From Yaniella flava (GTDB taxonomy: Bacteria; Actinomycetota; Actinomycetes; Actinomycetales; Micrococcaceae), in assembly GCF_039529295.1 (NCBI RefSeq), contig NZ_BAAAMN010000016.1, positions 62,001 through 126,000 of the forward strand: a DNA stretch of 64,000 nt, written 5' to 3'. Shown here piece after piece: positions 17,860 through 27,124 of the stretch. Under the pieces are notes generated by a model. The model saw only the letters and a program-made list of their open reading frames with translations, made no database searches and was not told the DNA's origin. A program made the translations under genes and the position numbers. How positions within the stretch are numbered: position 1 is the first letter of the stretch; each line of letters opens with the position of its first letter.

Positions 17860-18555
17860 GTGACTGAAACAACCCATGCCAACCAGCCGAGTGGCAACTA
17901 TGCCCCGGTTGGCACCCACATTTACCCGGTCCTGTTTGCCATCATGGCCGTGGTGCTGATCCTGTCAAACATCGGTGCTGCCAAAGGGGTCCAGTTCGGG
18001 CCGCTTTTGACCGACGGCGGCTTCTTCCTCTTTCCAGTGGCCTACATCGTCGGCGACATCATCTCCGAGGTCTACGGGTTCAAAGCCTCCCGCAGGGTCA
18101 TCTACTCGACCTTCATACTGTCTGCGTTCGCCTCGCTGACCTACTGGATCATTATCGTCTTGCCGCCGGCCGAATTTTACGATGGTCAAGAGGCTCTGGT
18201 CAGGACGCTCGGGCCGGTCCCGCTGATCGTATTGGCCTCCCTGGTCGGTTTTCTCATGGGCCAACTGTCGAACGCGTGGATTATGGTGGCGATGAAACGC
18301 CGCAGCGGAGAACGGTATCTCTTTGGGCGCATCGCCGTGTCCACCCTGGTCGGAGAACTCTTAGACACCATCGCGTTTTCGGCCATCGCTGCAACGGTGA
18401 TCGGCATCGAAACCTTTGGCCAATACCTCGTCTTCGTGCTGATCGGGTGGGTTTGGAAATTCATGGTCGAAATCGTGCTGGCCCCCGTCACCATGTGGAT
18501 TATCCGCAAAATCAAAACCGCCGAGCCCAATTATGGTGTGCTCACCGATGCCTAA
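17860..18555 (+). CDS. Queuosine precursor transporter (YhhQ/Vut_1 family)
   Basis: A 231-residue integral membrane protein of the YhhQ (TIGR00697-type) family, which imports queuosine precursors such as preQ0/preQ1 or queuine. Diagnostic stretches are LILSNIGAAKGVQFG, FFLFPVAYIVGDIISEVYGFKASRRVI, SLVGFLMGQLSNAWIMV and STLVGELLDTIAFSAIA. About six helices are predicted. The GTG at 17860 has GAAGGA 7 nt upstream; an in-frame ATG at 17818 would add 14 residues without a better site. The tgt gene lies 2 kb downstream on the other strand, supporting a queuosine-salvage role. No preQ1 riboswitch was seen upstream. Confidence 0.88.
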   Translation: MTETTHANQPSGNYAPVGTHIYPVLFAIMAVVLILSNIGAAKGVQFGPLLTDGGFFLFPVAYIVGDIISEVYGFKASRRVIYSTFILSAFASLTYWIIIVLPPAEFYDGQEALVRTLGPVPLIVLASLVGFLMGQLSNAWIMVAMKRRSGERYLFGRIAVSTLVGELLDTIAFSAIAATVIGIETFGQYLVFVLIGWVWKFMVEIVLAPVTMWIIRKIKTAEPNYGVLTDA

Positions 18556-18579
18556 TACTACGTAATATGTCATGTCACT

Positions 18580-18608
18580 TTGCCGAGGCGTCGCGAATGT
18601 GGTTAGCT
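18580..18608 (+). promoter_or_regulatory. Candidate promoter upstream of SAM-IV riboswitch
   Basis: TTGCCG (18580-18585) and TTAGCT (18603-18608) are separated by 17 bp. Transcription would start near 18615, just before the first paired base of the riboswitch aptamer at 18618, which is the expected geometry. Confidence 0.5.
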
Positions 18609-18617
18609 AAGTCACCA

Positions 18618-18701
18618 GAATCACGAGTGCTGATCTTCTAAGCCCTGGCTGATCAGCCAGCAACCCTCTTGCCTATAGTGGGGTGCTCCAGGTGATGATT
18701 C
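18618..18701 (+). promoter_or_regulatory. SAM-IV riboswitch aptamer
   Basis: The region matches the actinobacterial SAM-IV class. P1 pairs GAATCA (18618-18623) with TGATTC (18696-18701). The long P2 pairs GCTGATC (18629-18635) with GATCAGC (18651-18657). The conserved core CGAGTG, AAGCCCTGGCTGA, CCAGCAACCCT and GGGGTGCTCCAGGTGATGA are all present in order. ACCC (18663-18666) can pair with GGGT (18681-18684), and CCTGG (18643-18647) with CCAGG (18688-18692), for the additional helix and the pseudoknot. It lies 85 nt upstream of the DszC/SfnB-like gene, and the GGAG site of that gene is the likely control point. The expression platform was not resolved. Confidence 0.85.
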
Positions 18702-18786
18702 GGCTGAGTCCAACCGTTCTCAGCAAGTATGGCGCCGCACGTGGACGACGTTCTGCCGACGCCACGATCATCTGTAGGAGTCTGAC

Positions 18787-20061
18787 ATGACACAGACCGT
18801 TGCTACACCCGTCGTCAACAGTACCGACGCGACCATCGCCGAACTCTGGGAGCAGCTGGACCCGGTATTCGATGACATTCTGGCCTCCGCACCAACCCGC
18901 GATGCCGCCGGCGGCATCGATACGGCACCGGTTGAAAAGCTTCGCGCAGCCGGCTTTACGCGGTTACGCGTCCCGCAAGCCTATGGCGGGTACGGTCTGT
19001 CGCTGCCGCAAGCCTATACATTCTTCGTCGCGCTCGCCGCCGCCGATTCCAACCTTGCCCAAGCCCTCCGTGCGCACTGGAGTTTCGTTGAGGACGTCTT
19101 GAGCCGCACCGATGAACACGCAGCGTTCATCCACCGGTGGCTCACCCGATTGGGTGCCGGTGACATCATTGGCAACGCCATTACCGAACGCGGCAACGCA
19201 CACGGTACCACCGCAACGCGACTGACACATCATGACGGTCAGTGGAAACTCGATGGCACCAAATACTATTCGACCGGCACCGGGTATGCGGATTGGATTG
19301 CTGTGGCAGCCACCGGAGACGACGACGAGCCGGTTTCATTGGCCCTGCCTGCCGATGCCTCCGGGGTGCACATCGTTGATGACTGGGATGGTTTCGGGCA
19401 GCGGCTCACCGCCTCGGGGACGACTACGTTCAGCGACGTAACCGTTGATGCAACAGAGATTTTCCCGGCCGGTCTCGGGCTGGAATCGGGGGATCGCACG
19501 GCCTATGGTCAGGCCGCCTGGCAAACCGTGCATCTGGCCACCCTGGTCGGCATCGCCAAAGCTGTGCTGCGCGACGGTACCGCCTACGTCCAGAGCCGGA
19601 CTCGCACGTTCAGCCACGGTGCAGCGGGTACAGTGCGTTATGATCCGCAAGTGCTGCAGTTACTGGGCGAGCTCAGTGCGCAGGTCGCTGGAATCGAAAC
19701 CATCTTCCACGCGATTCCACCGGTGCTAGCCGAACACTTTGCTGCCGATGCCGCCGGTGACCAGGTACCCGAAGCTGCCATCGATGAGTTGTATGCGCAG
19801 GTGTATCAGGCCCAACAGGTCATCGCCCCGGTCACGCTCGAAGTGGCAACCAAGATTTTTGAAGTTGGTGGCGCGTCCGCAACATCGCAGGCCCGGGCTT
19901 TCGACCGCCACTGGCGCAACGCCCGGGTGCTGGCCAGCCACAACCCGCTGATCTATCGGGCGCGCATTCTCGGCGACTACCTGGTCAATGGTGTTTCACC
20001 GGAACGAAAATACACGGTGGGCCAAGCAGAGTCCTCACGTCCTGGGTCGGGATCCTCTTGA
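18787..20061 (+). CDS. Acyl-CoA dehydrogenase-fold flavin monooxygenase (DszC/SfnB-like)
   Basis: A 424-residue flavoprotein of the acyl-CoA dehydrogenase superfamily. LRAAGFTRLRVPQAYGGYGLSLPQAYTFFVALAAADSN and WKLDGTKYYSTGTGYADWIAVAA match the DszC/SfnB branch, FMN-dependent monooxygenases that attack organosulfur compounds with a separate flavin reductase. The C terminus VGGASATSQARAFDRHWRNARVLASHNPLIYRARILGDY is typical of that branch, with ATS in place of a dehydrogenase-type catalytic Glu loop. The SAM-IV riboswitch in its leader fits sulfur-limitation control, since low SAM would relieve repression. GGAG lies 6 nt before the ATG. The exact substrate is unknown. Confidence 0.85.
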   Translation: MTQTVATPVVNSTDATIAELWEQLDPVFDDILASAPTRDAAGGIDTAPVEKLRAAGFTRLRVPQAYGGYGLSLPQAYTFFVALAAADSNLAQALRAHWSFVEDVLSRTDEHAAFIHRWLTRLGAGDIIGNAITERGNAHGTTATRLTHHDGQWKLDGTKYYSTGTGYADWIAVAATGDDDEPVSLALPADASGVHIVDDWDGFGQRLTASGTTTFSDVTVDATEIFPAGLGLESGDRTAYGQAAWQTVHLATLVGIAKAVLRDGTAYVQSRTRTFSHGAAGTVRYDPQVLQLLGELSAQVAGIETIFHAIPPVLAEHFAADAAGDQVPEAAIDELYAQVYQAQQVIAPVTLEVATKIFEVGGASATSQARAFDRHWRNARVLASHNPLIYRARILGDYLVNGVSPERKYTVGQAESSRPGSGSS

Positions 20062-20092
20062 CTTCCTGCATGGCCAGGGCCATTCTGTAGCA

Positions 20093-20557
20093 ATGGATGC
20101 AGTCTCGCAAAGGTCAACACTTGTCCACGACACCGTTCGCCTCGAACAACTGGTCGTGGCACCCCTGTCGGCGGTCTGGCAGGCCTATGCTGAGACGGCC
20201 GTGCGAAGCCAGTGGTCCGTGCCCGCGGGCCAATCCATGGTCTTTGACGCAGACGACTTCCACGCGGGAGGGCGTGCCCGTTATCGCTGTGGTACGCCCG
20301 GATCGATGGAGTTTCATGGCGTCATCGAGTATCACTTCATCGAGCCCGAAGACACGATCGTGTATACCGAAACGGTTCGCATCGGTGAACAACTCTTGGC
20401 TAGCAGTCTGGTCTCCTGGGAATTCATCCAGGAAGTCGACGGTATCTGTGTGGTCGTCACGGATCAGACCACGTCATATGTGGGACGAGAAATGATTGAC
20501 GACAGTCGCAACGGCCACACCATCGCCCTCGAGCAGCTCGTGAGTTTCCTCGAGTAG
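20093..20557 (+). CDS. SRPBCC / AHSA1-like START-domain protein
   Basis: A 154-residue protein with the helix-grip pattern of the AHSA1/SRPBCC superfamily: LVVAPLSAVWQAYAETAVRSQWSVP near the N terminus, a central beta sheet (ARYRCGTPGSMEFHGVIEYHFIEPEDTIVYTE) and a final helix. Such proteins bind hydrophobic ligands or act as co-chaperones; no specific ligand is assigned. The gene starts 31 nt after the DszC-like stop. CATTCT lies 6 nt before the ATG, close to the leaderless -10 pattern. It may also be read through from the riboswitch-controlled gene. It converges tail to tail with tgt. Confidence 0.75.
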   Translation: MDAVSQRSTLVHDTVRLEQLVVAPLSAVWQAYAETAVRSQWSVPAGQSMVFDADDFHAGGRARYRCGTPGSMEFHGVIEYHFIEPEDTIVYTETVRIGEQLLASSLVSWEFIQEVDGICVVVTDQTTSYVGREMIDDSRNGHTIALEQLVSFLE

Positions 20558-21811
20558 TTATTTCGAGTAATACCGGCCCAACATGTGGTCTTTGAATTCG
20601 TAGAAGTCGCCGTCGATGATGGTTTGCCGGATGGTGTCCACCAGCCGGATGGTAAAACGCAGATTGTGAATTGACAGCAGCGTGCCCGACAGAATTTCGT
20701 CACCCTTGATCAGGTGCCGAATATACGCCTTCGAGTAGTGCTGGCACGTGTAGCAATCGCAGCCTTCCTGCAGCGGCGACAGGTCACGAGCAAACTGTGC
20801 CCGCGGTAAGTTGATGCGTCCGTGGTCGGTATAAAATGCGCCGGTTCGCGCCACACGGGTTGGGGAGACGGCATCAAACGTATCGGCACCAGCCTCAACT
20901 GCCGCAAAGAGGTCATCGGGTTCTGAAATCCCTAGTAAGTGCCGGGGTTTGTCTTCCGGGAGTTCCTCAGCACACCAGCCCACGATGGTCCCGAGGTTTT
21001 CTTTTTCGAATGCCCCACCGAGTCCGTAGCCGTCAAAACCTGCCTCGGTGCCGTCGAAATCGGTGCGCATCGCACTGAGATCTTGGCAGGCTTTGCGACG
21101 CAGATCCTCGTACTGGGCGCCCTGAATGACGCCGTAAAGCGCCTGATATGGACGATCAGCACGCCTCTGGGTGAGGTTTGCGTGCTCATTGAGACTGCGC
21201 TGTGCCCACCCGCGGGTGCGCTCCAACGATTCGACCTGATACCCGCGCGAATTATGCAACGTGGTCAACTCGTCAAATGCCATCATCACGTCAGCCCCGA
21301 GCTGATGCTGAATGTTCATCGAAATTTCGGGAGTGAACCGGTGCCGGTCACCGTTGATGTGCGACGTGAACCAGACCCCGTCATGATCTACATTGGCCAG
21401 ACGCTCTTTGCCCGGCGCCACCGCGTCATCGGAGCCCACTTTGCCTTGAGCCTCAGGGCCGGTCATATCGATGACCTTTTTGAACCCGGAACCCAGCGAC
21501 ATGACTTGAAAACCGCCCGAGTCGGTGAAGGTTGGTCCAGGCCAATTCATGAATGTACTTAAGCCGCCGTGCAGATCCAACAGTTCTGGGCCGGGTTGTA
21601 AATACAAATGATAAGCATTCGACAACACGGCTTGGGCACCTAAGTCTTTGACGACTTCCGGTAGTACCGCCTTGACGGTGGCTTTGGTTCCCACTGGAAT
21701 ATACGCTGGGGTTTGAATATCGCCGTGCGGAGTATGAATCGTACCGGTGCGGCCGTGCGCACCGTCAAGACGCGTGCCGAGGCGAAAAGAAAAGTCACTG
21801 GGTTTTGGCAT
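20558..21811 (-). CDS. tgt: tRNA-guanosine(34) transglycosylase
   Basis: Exchanges guanine-34 of GUN-anticodon tRNAs (Asp, Asn, His, Tyr) for preQ1 or queuine. In 417 residues, the DSGGFQ motif holds catalytic Asp97, DAVSPTRVARTGAFYT carries the second catalytic Asp, and CDCYTCQHYSKAYIRHL plus a downstream His gives the zinc site. It has an insertion around 105-145 (KVGSDDAVAPGKERLANV) relative to the shorter enzymes. TAGACT lies 7 nt before the ATG within the end of jetD, so tgt probably has its own leaderless promoter although only 5 nt separate it from jetD. Its partner transporter is at 17860. Confidence 0.95.
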   Translation of the reverse strand: MPKPSDFSFRLGTRLDGAHGRTGTIHTPHGDIQTPAYIPVGTKATVKAVLPEVVKDLGAQAVLSNAYHLYLQPGPELLDLHGGLSTFMNWPGPTFTDSGGFQVMSLGSGFKKVIDMTGPEAQGKVGSDDAVAPGKERLANVDHDGVWFTSHINGDRHRFTPEISMNIQHQLGADVMMAFDELTTLHNSRGYQVESLERTRGWAQRSLNEHANLTQRRADRPYQALYGVIQGAQYEDLRRKACQDLSAMRTDFDGTEAGFDGYGLGGAFEKENLGTIVGWCAEELPEDKPRHLLGISEPDDLFAAVEAGADTFDAVSPTRVARTGAFYTDHGRINLPRAQFARDLSPLQEGCDCYTCQHYSKAYIRHLIKGDEILSGTLLSIHNLRFTIRLVDTIRQTIIDGDFYEFKDHMLGRYYSK

Positions 21812-21816
21812 GAACG

Positions 21817-22986
21817 CTAGTCTAGCCGCTCAAATACGAAGCCTCGCGCTCGCAATATTTCGAGTACATGCGACCAGTCAATGCGTTCTTGTTCCAACCG
21901 TGTGCCCGGGTGGGTACACAGATAATCGTAGGCTGCTGCTTCCGATGTGGTCAGTAGGTCGAGATCACCGGTGAACGGCTTGGTCTCTTGTGCCCACAGG
22001 TCGTGGAATTGCTGCAGGGTTGGCAGGTCCATCAAGAGGGACGTGGCATCGACCCCGGCCGCTCTGAAAGTATGCAAAATGCGGAGACCGTGGGTGTCGA
22101 GATCACCCCAATAATAGACGTCTGCGCTTGCCAGCCAGGGAAGTTTCGCCAGTTCCGGGACGGCTGTGCCGCGACCGAAAATGGCAATCGTATCTTGCAT
22201 GGCGGGAAGCGTCAGCAACGAGATGAGATTCTCGACGATCAACACCCGACGTGGCTTCACATCCAGTGCCGCCAGTTGATCCAACGGTGCTGAAACATCC
22301 GACAGGGCACCAATGTGATGGGTGTTATCGAGCAGGCGGATGCGCCACAAACTTGGTTCGGTCGCGATGCCCAGACTCATATGGCCGGTGTGTGCACGAT
22401 GCAGGGCCGTCACGAGCCGACGGTTCGCCTCGATCCATTTCGTGTCAACACCACGTACTGGCAGTTGTCGGATGTAGAGCTCCGAAGCAGGGTGCTGCCC
22501 AAGCCATACGAGCACGTCCACGAGTCGTTGAAAATCTATGTTGGTGAGTGCGACAATCCCATCAGCATCGCGGGCCAGCACACTGCGGAGGTTCTCTGAC
22601 GAGTCCAATGCGGCCAACAGGCTCTCGAATCGTCGCAAGAGACTCGTCCACTGGTCGGTTTTACCGATGATGCTTGCCAGCGTATGGCCAGCTGGAATTT
22701 CTAGGCGCAGCGGGACGTCCTGGCGGCCCAGCAACGACCAGTGTCGAGTGCCCCAGACGACCGCGTCGGACAGCTTGGGATGTGCACGCCACGAGGCTAC
22801 CCAGTCAATGACCGTCTGCTGGTCGGCCATCGCCTGTTGCTGTGTTGGCGGGTGCAGCGGAAAACTTGCAGCCGAGCCATCGGGTGTCTCATGGCCCAGG
22901 TGTTGCAGCGCCCAGCTGCCGGCTTTGCGCTGGTACGTTTTCTTCAACCGTTCGATCGCAGCGGTAGTTGTAACCTGCTTTACCAT
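21817..22986 (-). CDS. jetD: Wadjet subunit JetD (Toprim-like nuclease)
   Basis: Nuclease subunit of the Wadjet anti-plasmid system, which cleaves closed circular DNA after extrusion by the JetABC motor. The 389-residue protein has an N-terminal DUF3322-like arm (about 1-190) and a DUF2220 Toprim-type catalytic domain (about 240-389). Putative metal ligands are Glu252 in VLIVENLISL and the acidic pair Asp295/Asp297 in YYWGDLDTHG, with a C-terminal LEQERIDW element. It overlaps the end of jetC by 7 nt. It is the last jet gene, followed by tgt. Confidence 0.92.
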   Translation of the reverse strand: MVKQVTTTAAIERLKKTYQRKAGSWALQHLGHETPDGSAASFPLHPPTQQQAMADQQTVIDWVASWRAHPKLSDAVVWGTRHWSLLGRQDVPLRLEIPAGHTLASIIGKTDQWTSLLRRFESLLAALDSSENLRSVLARDADGIVALTNIDFQRLVDVLVWLGQHPASELYIRQLPVRGVDTKWIEANRRLVTALHRAHTGHMSLGIATEPSLWRIRLLDNTHHIGALSDVSAPLDQLAALDVKPRRVLIVENLISLLTLPAMQDTIAIFGRGTAVPELAKLPWLASADVYYWGDLDTHGLRILHTFRAAGVDATSLLMDLPTLQQFHDLWAQETKPFTGDLDLLTTSEAAAYDYLCTHPGTRLEQERIDWSHVLEILRARGFVFERLD

Positions 22987-25900
22987 AAGCCCTCTGGTTC
23001 AGGTTGCACCGGCGGGGCCGCATCGGCAGTCGTCGAGGGTTCGTCCCCGTTTGTGGCCGGAGACTGTTGTTCATCGGCCGTGTCGGTCTGGACTTCGCTG
23101 GCTTTGTTGACCGCACCGTTTCGTGTCGACTGAGGAGCGCTACCGGGCGCATCTGCGGTGACCAACGAGACACGCGATTTTCGGGCGTCTTCGATACTGA
23201 TCACCGCGGTGCCATCAATGTATTGATCGAGTGTTTCCAACAGTTTCAACGGCGTTGCTAGCACCATGTGGAAGCCAAATTCCTGGAAGATATCCATCGC
23301 CAACCTCGTAAACCGACTGTCGGCTTTATCGAAGGCCTCATCCATCATGACCGTAGCAAAACCGGGCACATCAGCATCCACACCGGCTAGTTGATAACGC
23401 AGCGCTGCCGCCAGGCAGAATGTCACGAGTTTTTGTTGTTGTCCGCCTGACAACCCGTCGGATGAATCGAATGCATCAACTTCGGTTCCAACCCCGTCGG
23501 TTTCTTTAGCCCGGAAACGCACATGGTACCGGGTGTCGAGCACCTGTCGTTCCCAGGTCACATCAGCTGGTTCAGATGAGCCGATCTTCTGCATGATGCC
23601 GTTCATGATGTGGAAGCGTGACTCTGCCGAGTCGCGGTCCTGTTCTGCCCATGAACCCGACGAAATCTCGTGCAGGTCCGCTAGGAACTCGCGGGCCTTC
23701 TCGTTTTGGTTATTGAGCACCACGATGTTCAAATAGGTATTTGGATTGAATTCTGAGCGCGCTAAGGATTCGTTAATCGGCGCGATACGGTCCTGGACCC
23801 GACCCAAGTTGCCACGAATCTCGCTGGCCAGGTTTGCGACGTTATTGCGCGACTGTGTTTGCAACAGGTCAAAGAAGCGGTCCTCAAAGCGGGGCAGTCC
23901 ATCAGAAATAATGTTCTCCAGCAGGCGTTGATACCCGGCACGGTCGTCGATAAAGACCGATAAGTTCGCGGCAACGGCTTCCCAACGGGTTCGAAACTCT
24001 TGGGCGAGACCTTGGAATTTCGAAGCTGCATCAGAGGCAGCGCGTTCGAGTTCGTGCTGCTGTTTATGCAATCGCGTCGATACTTGACGCGAAACCCGAT
24101 CCACCTTCTCGTGGCTCAGGCGTCGTGTTTCAGAGACCTCCAAGAACAGTGCGTCGAGTTCGGCCGTGAGATCGTCTGCGACCTCAAGTGACTGCACTTG
24201 GGTGTCCAACTCATCCAGTGCTGCCTCTAACGAGCTGACACGGTTTTCTGAGGCGATACGGGTCTGGAGTTTCTCCTCGTACGCTTTCTCAGTGGCCGTC
24301 TTTTTCGAAGCCGCTTCGGTCAAGCGCCGTTGCGCCTCCAACAGATCACTGTTTGACGATTGCAAATCGACGAGCTTTGTTTGTAACTCATCGAGCCGCA
24401 TCTCCGCGGTGACGACATCGATGGCCTCCCAACGCAGTGTTTCGATATCTTCCAGCAAGTGCAACCGCAACTGTTCATGGTTCTGACGCTGCACAATTTT
24501 CTCGAGCCGTTGTTCTAGCTGCTCATCTTGTGCTGTGAGCTCTTGGAGCTGCTCGGAGAAACTGTCATATTTTTCGTTGTTACTAAACCCCATGACCCAA
24601 TGGGTTGGGTCATTGACCTTGTGCCGGTCATCTTTTTCATAGCGATTGGCACCACGACGCACCTGACCGGCTCGTGTCACAGCCCGCTGATAGTTGCCAA
24701 ATTCACTGGCTTTTTCGACCGCCTGGTAATCAAAACGATGGGTCAGTTCCGCATAGATCCAGGGCTGCATCGCATGGTCGGCCACCGCCACACGGTTCAC
24801 GACGGACTCTGGATACTGAAGACGCTTAGGCTGTGGATCCGACGACGGCACGACCTGGGAGACTAACCGCGTGCCAAGATGCTGGCTATCAACGGCCTCC
24901 AACACTTTGGTTGCGTGTGCTTGCGGAATGAGCAGCGTTGTTGAGAATGGACGCAGGACACGTTCGATGGCGCCGGTCCAGTCTCGGTAGTCGTGCCGAA
25001 CTTCCATCAACTCACCGGCAAATGGCAACGTCTGTTCCGGCAGGCCAGCCGCCTGTGTAATGATCTGGCGTGCCCGTTGGAGCGGCAGCGACATATTGGA
25101 CTGCGAAGCCTGTAGTGATTTGAGCTCGGCCTGCAATGCCTTGCGGGAGTCTTCGTTGTGACCGCGTTGTTTGGTGACGTCATACAGCTGGTGTTGGAGT
25201 TCTTCACGGCGTGTGGTCGCATTCGCCGCATCTTGAGCTGCTTGGGCTCGCAATTCATCAAAATCACGTCGCTTATATGGCAGTTCAATGCTGACGCGCA
25301 ACAGGCGCTGCTGGAGATCGTTTCGTGTTTGTCGGGTGGCTGCCACCTGGTCTTGTTGTGCTGCAACACGATCTTCCAACGTTTGCAGAGCCCCGCCACC
25401 CGCGGCCAACAACTCCTGATTGGCGATCGTATGGTCGTCAGTCGCATCTCTGCGACGTTGCTCTGCGGTTTCAAACGCGTCGCGGTGTTCCGCTAACTTC
25501 AACCGAGCATGTTCGATTTCTTTGGTGATCAGATCATGTTTGGTCAGCGCCGTGTAGTCGTCAATGCCAGAGACCAAATATTCTGTGCGTTGAATTCTGG
25601 ACTGCGCAGCCTCGTAGGCTTCGGCGGGTTCACGAAGTTGTTGGAGCACATCGCGTTGTTCACGAGCATCAACGACGGTGCTGTGTGCTTGCGATAATTC
25701 CTGGAACTGTTCTCGAGCAGTCCGGGCGAGCTGGAAGGTTTTTGGCTCGTCCAACATGAAGGAACGAAACAGGTCATCGAGATTGCCCAAGGACTTGGCG
25801 GATTGGGTTCGATGCAGCAGCTTGAGCGCGTTATCGCCGGAGATCTTCAGAATGCGTTTGAAACGATTCGAAAATGTGGAGTGCCGATCGGTGATCAGCT

Positions 25901-26453
25901 CAGCTTCGGCAACGTCACGTTTGAGCTGTCGCACATTGATGCCAGCATCAATGAACTGCGCGAACTCGGTGAGTTTTCGGTCGTCCCGTAGGATGATCGA
26001 TTGCTCTTGGACATCAGCGTTCTGCATGGCGCCGCGGCGCAGGTAGTAGAGCTTAATCAACACGATGGGGGCAGCATCGGTGCCATTGGAAAAACTCAGT
26101 TTGACCGCGGAATACGTCGCTTGTTCTCGCAGATATGTGCTGACGACTTCACCGGTCTCAACATCGGTGGCCCGACGATACGCGCCGCGCACGTACGAGA
26201 CGAGACTGCGCGCATGCGGCCCACGAGCAGCCCCTGCCTGGGCAGCAGCATTGAACCGGATCTCACCGCGCGGCACCAACACTGACGAGACCGCATCTAA
26301 CAGTGACGACTTGCCGGAACCCGAAGGACCGGTGATAAGAAATCCCTGTCGGGTAATGGGAATTTCCCAATGATTCTGGAAGGTACCCCAGTTGAGTACT
26401 TCAATTTTATTCATGCGCCATTGGTCGGGGAAGATCGTGGATTGTGTGGTCAT
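22980..26453 (-). CDS. jetC: Wadjet subunit JetC (SMC/MukB-like ATPase)
   Basis: SMC-like loop-extrusion ATPase of Wadjet. The 1157-residue protein has Walker A GPSGSGKS at 42-49, long coiled coils on both sides of a hinge-like middle region (about 480-620, containing GELMEVRHDYRDWTGAIERVL), the ABC signature LSGGQQQ at 1001-1007 and Walker B VMMDEAFDKAD at about 1035-1045. The C-terminal 80 residues are low-complexity and acidic, an extension beyond the ATPase head. The ATG at 26453 overlaps the jetB stop (ATGA). Confidence 0.95.
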   Translation of the reverse strand: MTTQSTIFPDQWRMNKIEVLNWGTFQNHWEIPITRQGFLITGPSGSGKSSLLDAVSSVLVPRGEIRFNAAAQAGAARGPHARSLVSYVRGAYRRATDVETGEVVSTYLREQATYSAVKLSFSNGTDAAPIVLIKLYYLRRGAMQNADVQEQSIILRDDRKLTEFAQFIDAGINVRQLKRDVAEAELITDRHSTFSNRFKRILKISGDNALKLLHRTQSAKSLGNLDDLFRSFMLDEPKTFQLARTAREQFQELSQAHSTVVDAREQRDVLQQLREPAEAYEAAQSRIQRTEYLVSGIDDYTALTKHDLITKEIEHARLKLAEHRDAFETAEQRRRDATDDHTIANQELLAAGGGALQTLEDRVAAQQDQVAATRQTRNDLQQRLLRVSIELPYKRRDFDELRAQAAQDAANATTRREELQHQLYDVTKQRGHNEDSRKALQAELKSLQASQSNMSLPLQRARQIITQAAGLPEQTLPFAGELMEVRHDYRDWTGAIERVLRPFSTTLLIPQAHATKVLEAVDSQHLGTRLVSQVVPSSDPQPKRLQYPESVVNRVAVADHAMQPWIYAELTHRFDYQAVEKASEFGNYQRAVTRAGQVRRGANRYEKDDRHKVNDPTHWVMGFSNNEKYDSFSEQLQELTAQDEQLEQRLEKIVQRQNHEQLRLHLLEDIETLRWEAIDVVTAEMRLDELQTKLVDLQSSNSDLLEAQRRLTEAASKKTATEKAYEEKLQTRIASENRVSSLEAALDELDTQVQSLEVADDLTAELDALFLEVSETRRLSHEKVDRVSRQVSTRLHKQQHELERAASDAASKFQGLAQEFRTRWEAVAANLSVFIDDRAGYQRLLENIISDGLPRFEDRFFDLLQTQSRNNVANLASEIRGNLGRVQDRIAPINESLARSEFNPNTYLNIVVLNNQNEKAREFLADLHEISSGSWAEQDRDSAESRFHIMNGIMQKIGSSEPADVTWERQVLDTRYHVRFRAKETDGVGTEVDAFDSSDGLSGGQQQKLVTFCLAAALRYQLAGVDADVPGFATVMMDEAFDKADSRFTRLAMDIFQEFGFHMVLATPLKLLETLDQYIDGTAVISIEDARKSRVSLVTADAPGSAPQSTRNGAVNKASEVQTDTADEQQSPATNGDEPSTTADAAPPVQPEPEGLW

Positions 26454-27124
26454 TGATCATCTTCCTCGTCGTCGTTGGCTTCATCTTCGAATGGAAGCTG
26501 CTCGGTGAGGATCTTGTCGTACTCGCGCCGAATAGCGGTGATTTCTTCTGCCCCAAAGATCACCGCAAGCACCGGTGAGATCTCGAATCGGCCCGGGGTA
26601 GTCGTTTCATAGAGGATGCCCAGATCCGTGAACTTGTTCCATGCCGAACGGATACGGTTCTCAAATTGTGCCGGGTCGGTCCCACCCACACCTTCGAAGA
26701 CCGCTAACTGTTCTATCGTCTCGCCTTCGTCTACGACTGCACGAGCTTGTTCGGCATCTTGCATCAGCCGTTGCCGCAAATGCAATAACAATATTGTTTG
26801 GATATGGGTCAAATTCTGTGCCCGTACTACCCTCGGAGCGTCCACTTCGTCGACGTTTCGTACAAACGCCACTTCGCGTTCATGATCCACCACCAGCGTG
26901 AGAAACAGGTCAGCTAACCGTGAGCGGATCATGGTTTCGTCGACCAGAATTCGGGTCCACAGTTTGCTATGTCGGTCCGCCGAAATATATGGGCCACGCA
27001 GCAATTGCAGCAGAGCGCGGCGTGATTGTTCATGCAGCGTGCCGGTATCGGTCTCCCATAGCCGTCCGTCGTCGGGTGTTTCCGGCTCAGGGACGAGAGG
27101 GTCGGGGAATGCATTCTCGGTCAC
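26450..27124 (-). CDS. jetB: Wadjet subunit JetB (MukE-like, DUF4194)
   Basis: Kleisin-associated winged-helix subunit of Wadjet, analogous to MukE. The 224-residue protein has the DUF4194 pattern RRALLQLLRGPYISADRHSKLWTRILVDETMIRSRLADLFLTLVVDHEREVAFVRN and GTDPAQFENRIRSAWNKFTDLGIL, with an acidic tail. The GTG at 27124 is preferred: AAAGGA lies 7 nt upstream and it gives a 4-nt GTGA overlap with the jetA stop. A longer in-frame start at 27211 would overlap jetA by 91 nt and adds unrelated sequence. Confidence 0.92.
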   Translation of the reverse strand: MTENAFPDPLVPEPETPDDGRLWETDTGTLHEQSRRALLQLLRGPYISADRHSKLWTRILVDETMIRSRLADLFLTLVVDHEREVAFVRNVDEVDAPRVVRAQNLTHIQTILLLHLRQRLMQDAEQARAVVDEGETIEQLAVFEGVGGTDPAQFENRIRSAWNKFTDLGILYETTTPGRFEISPVLAVIFGAEEITAIRREYDKILTEQLPFEDEANDDEEDDQ

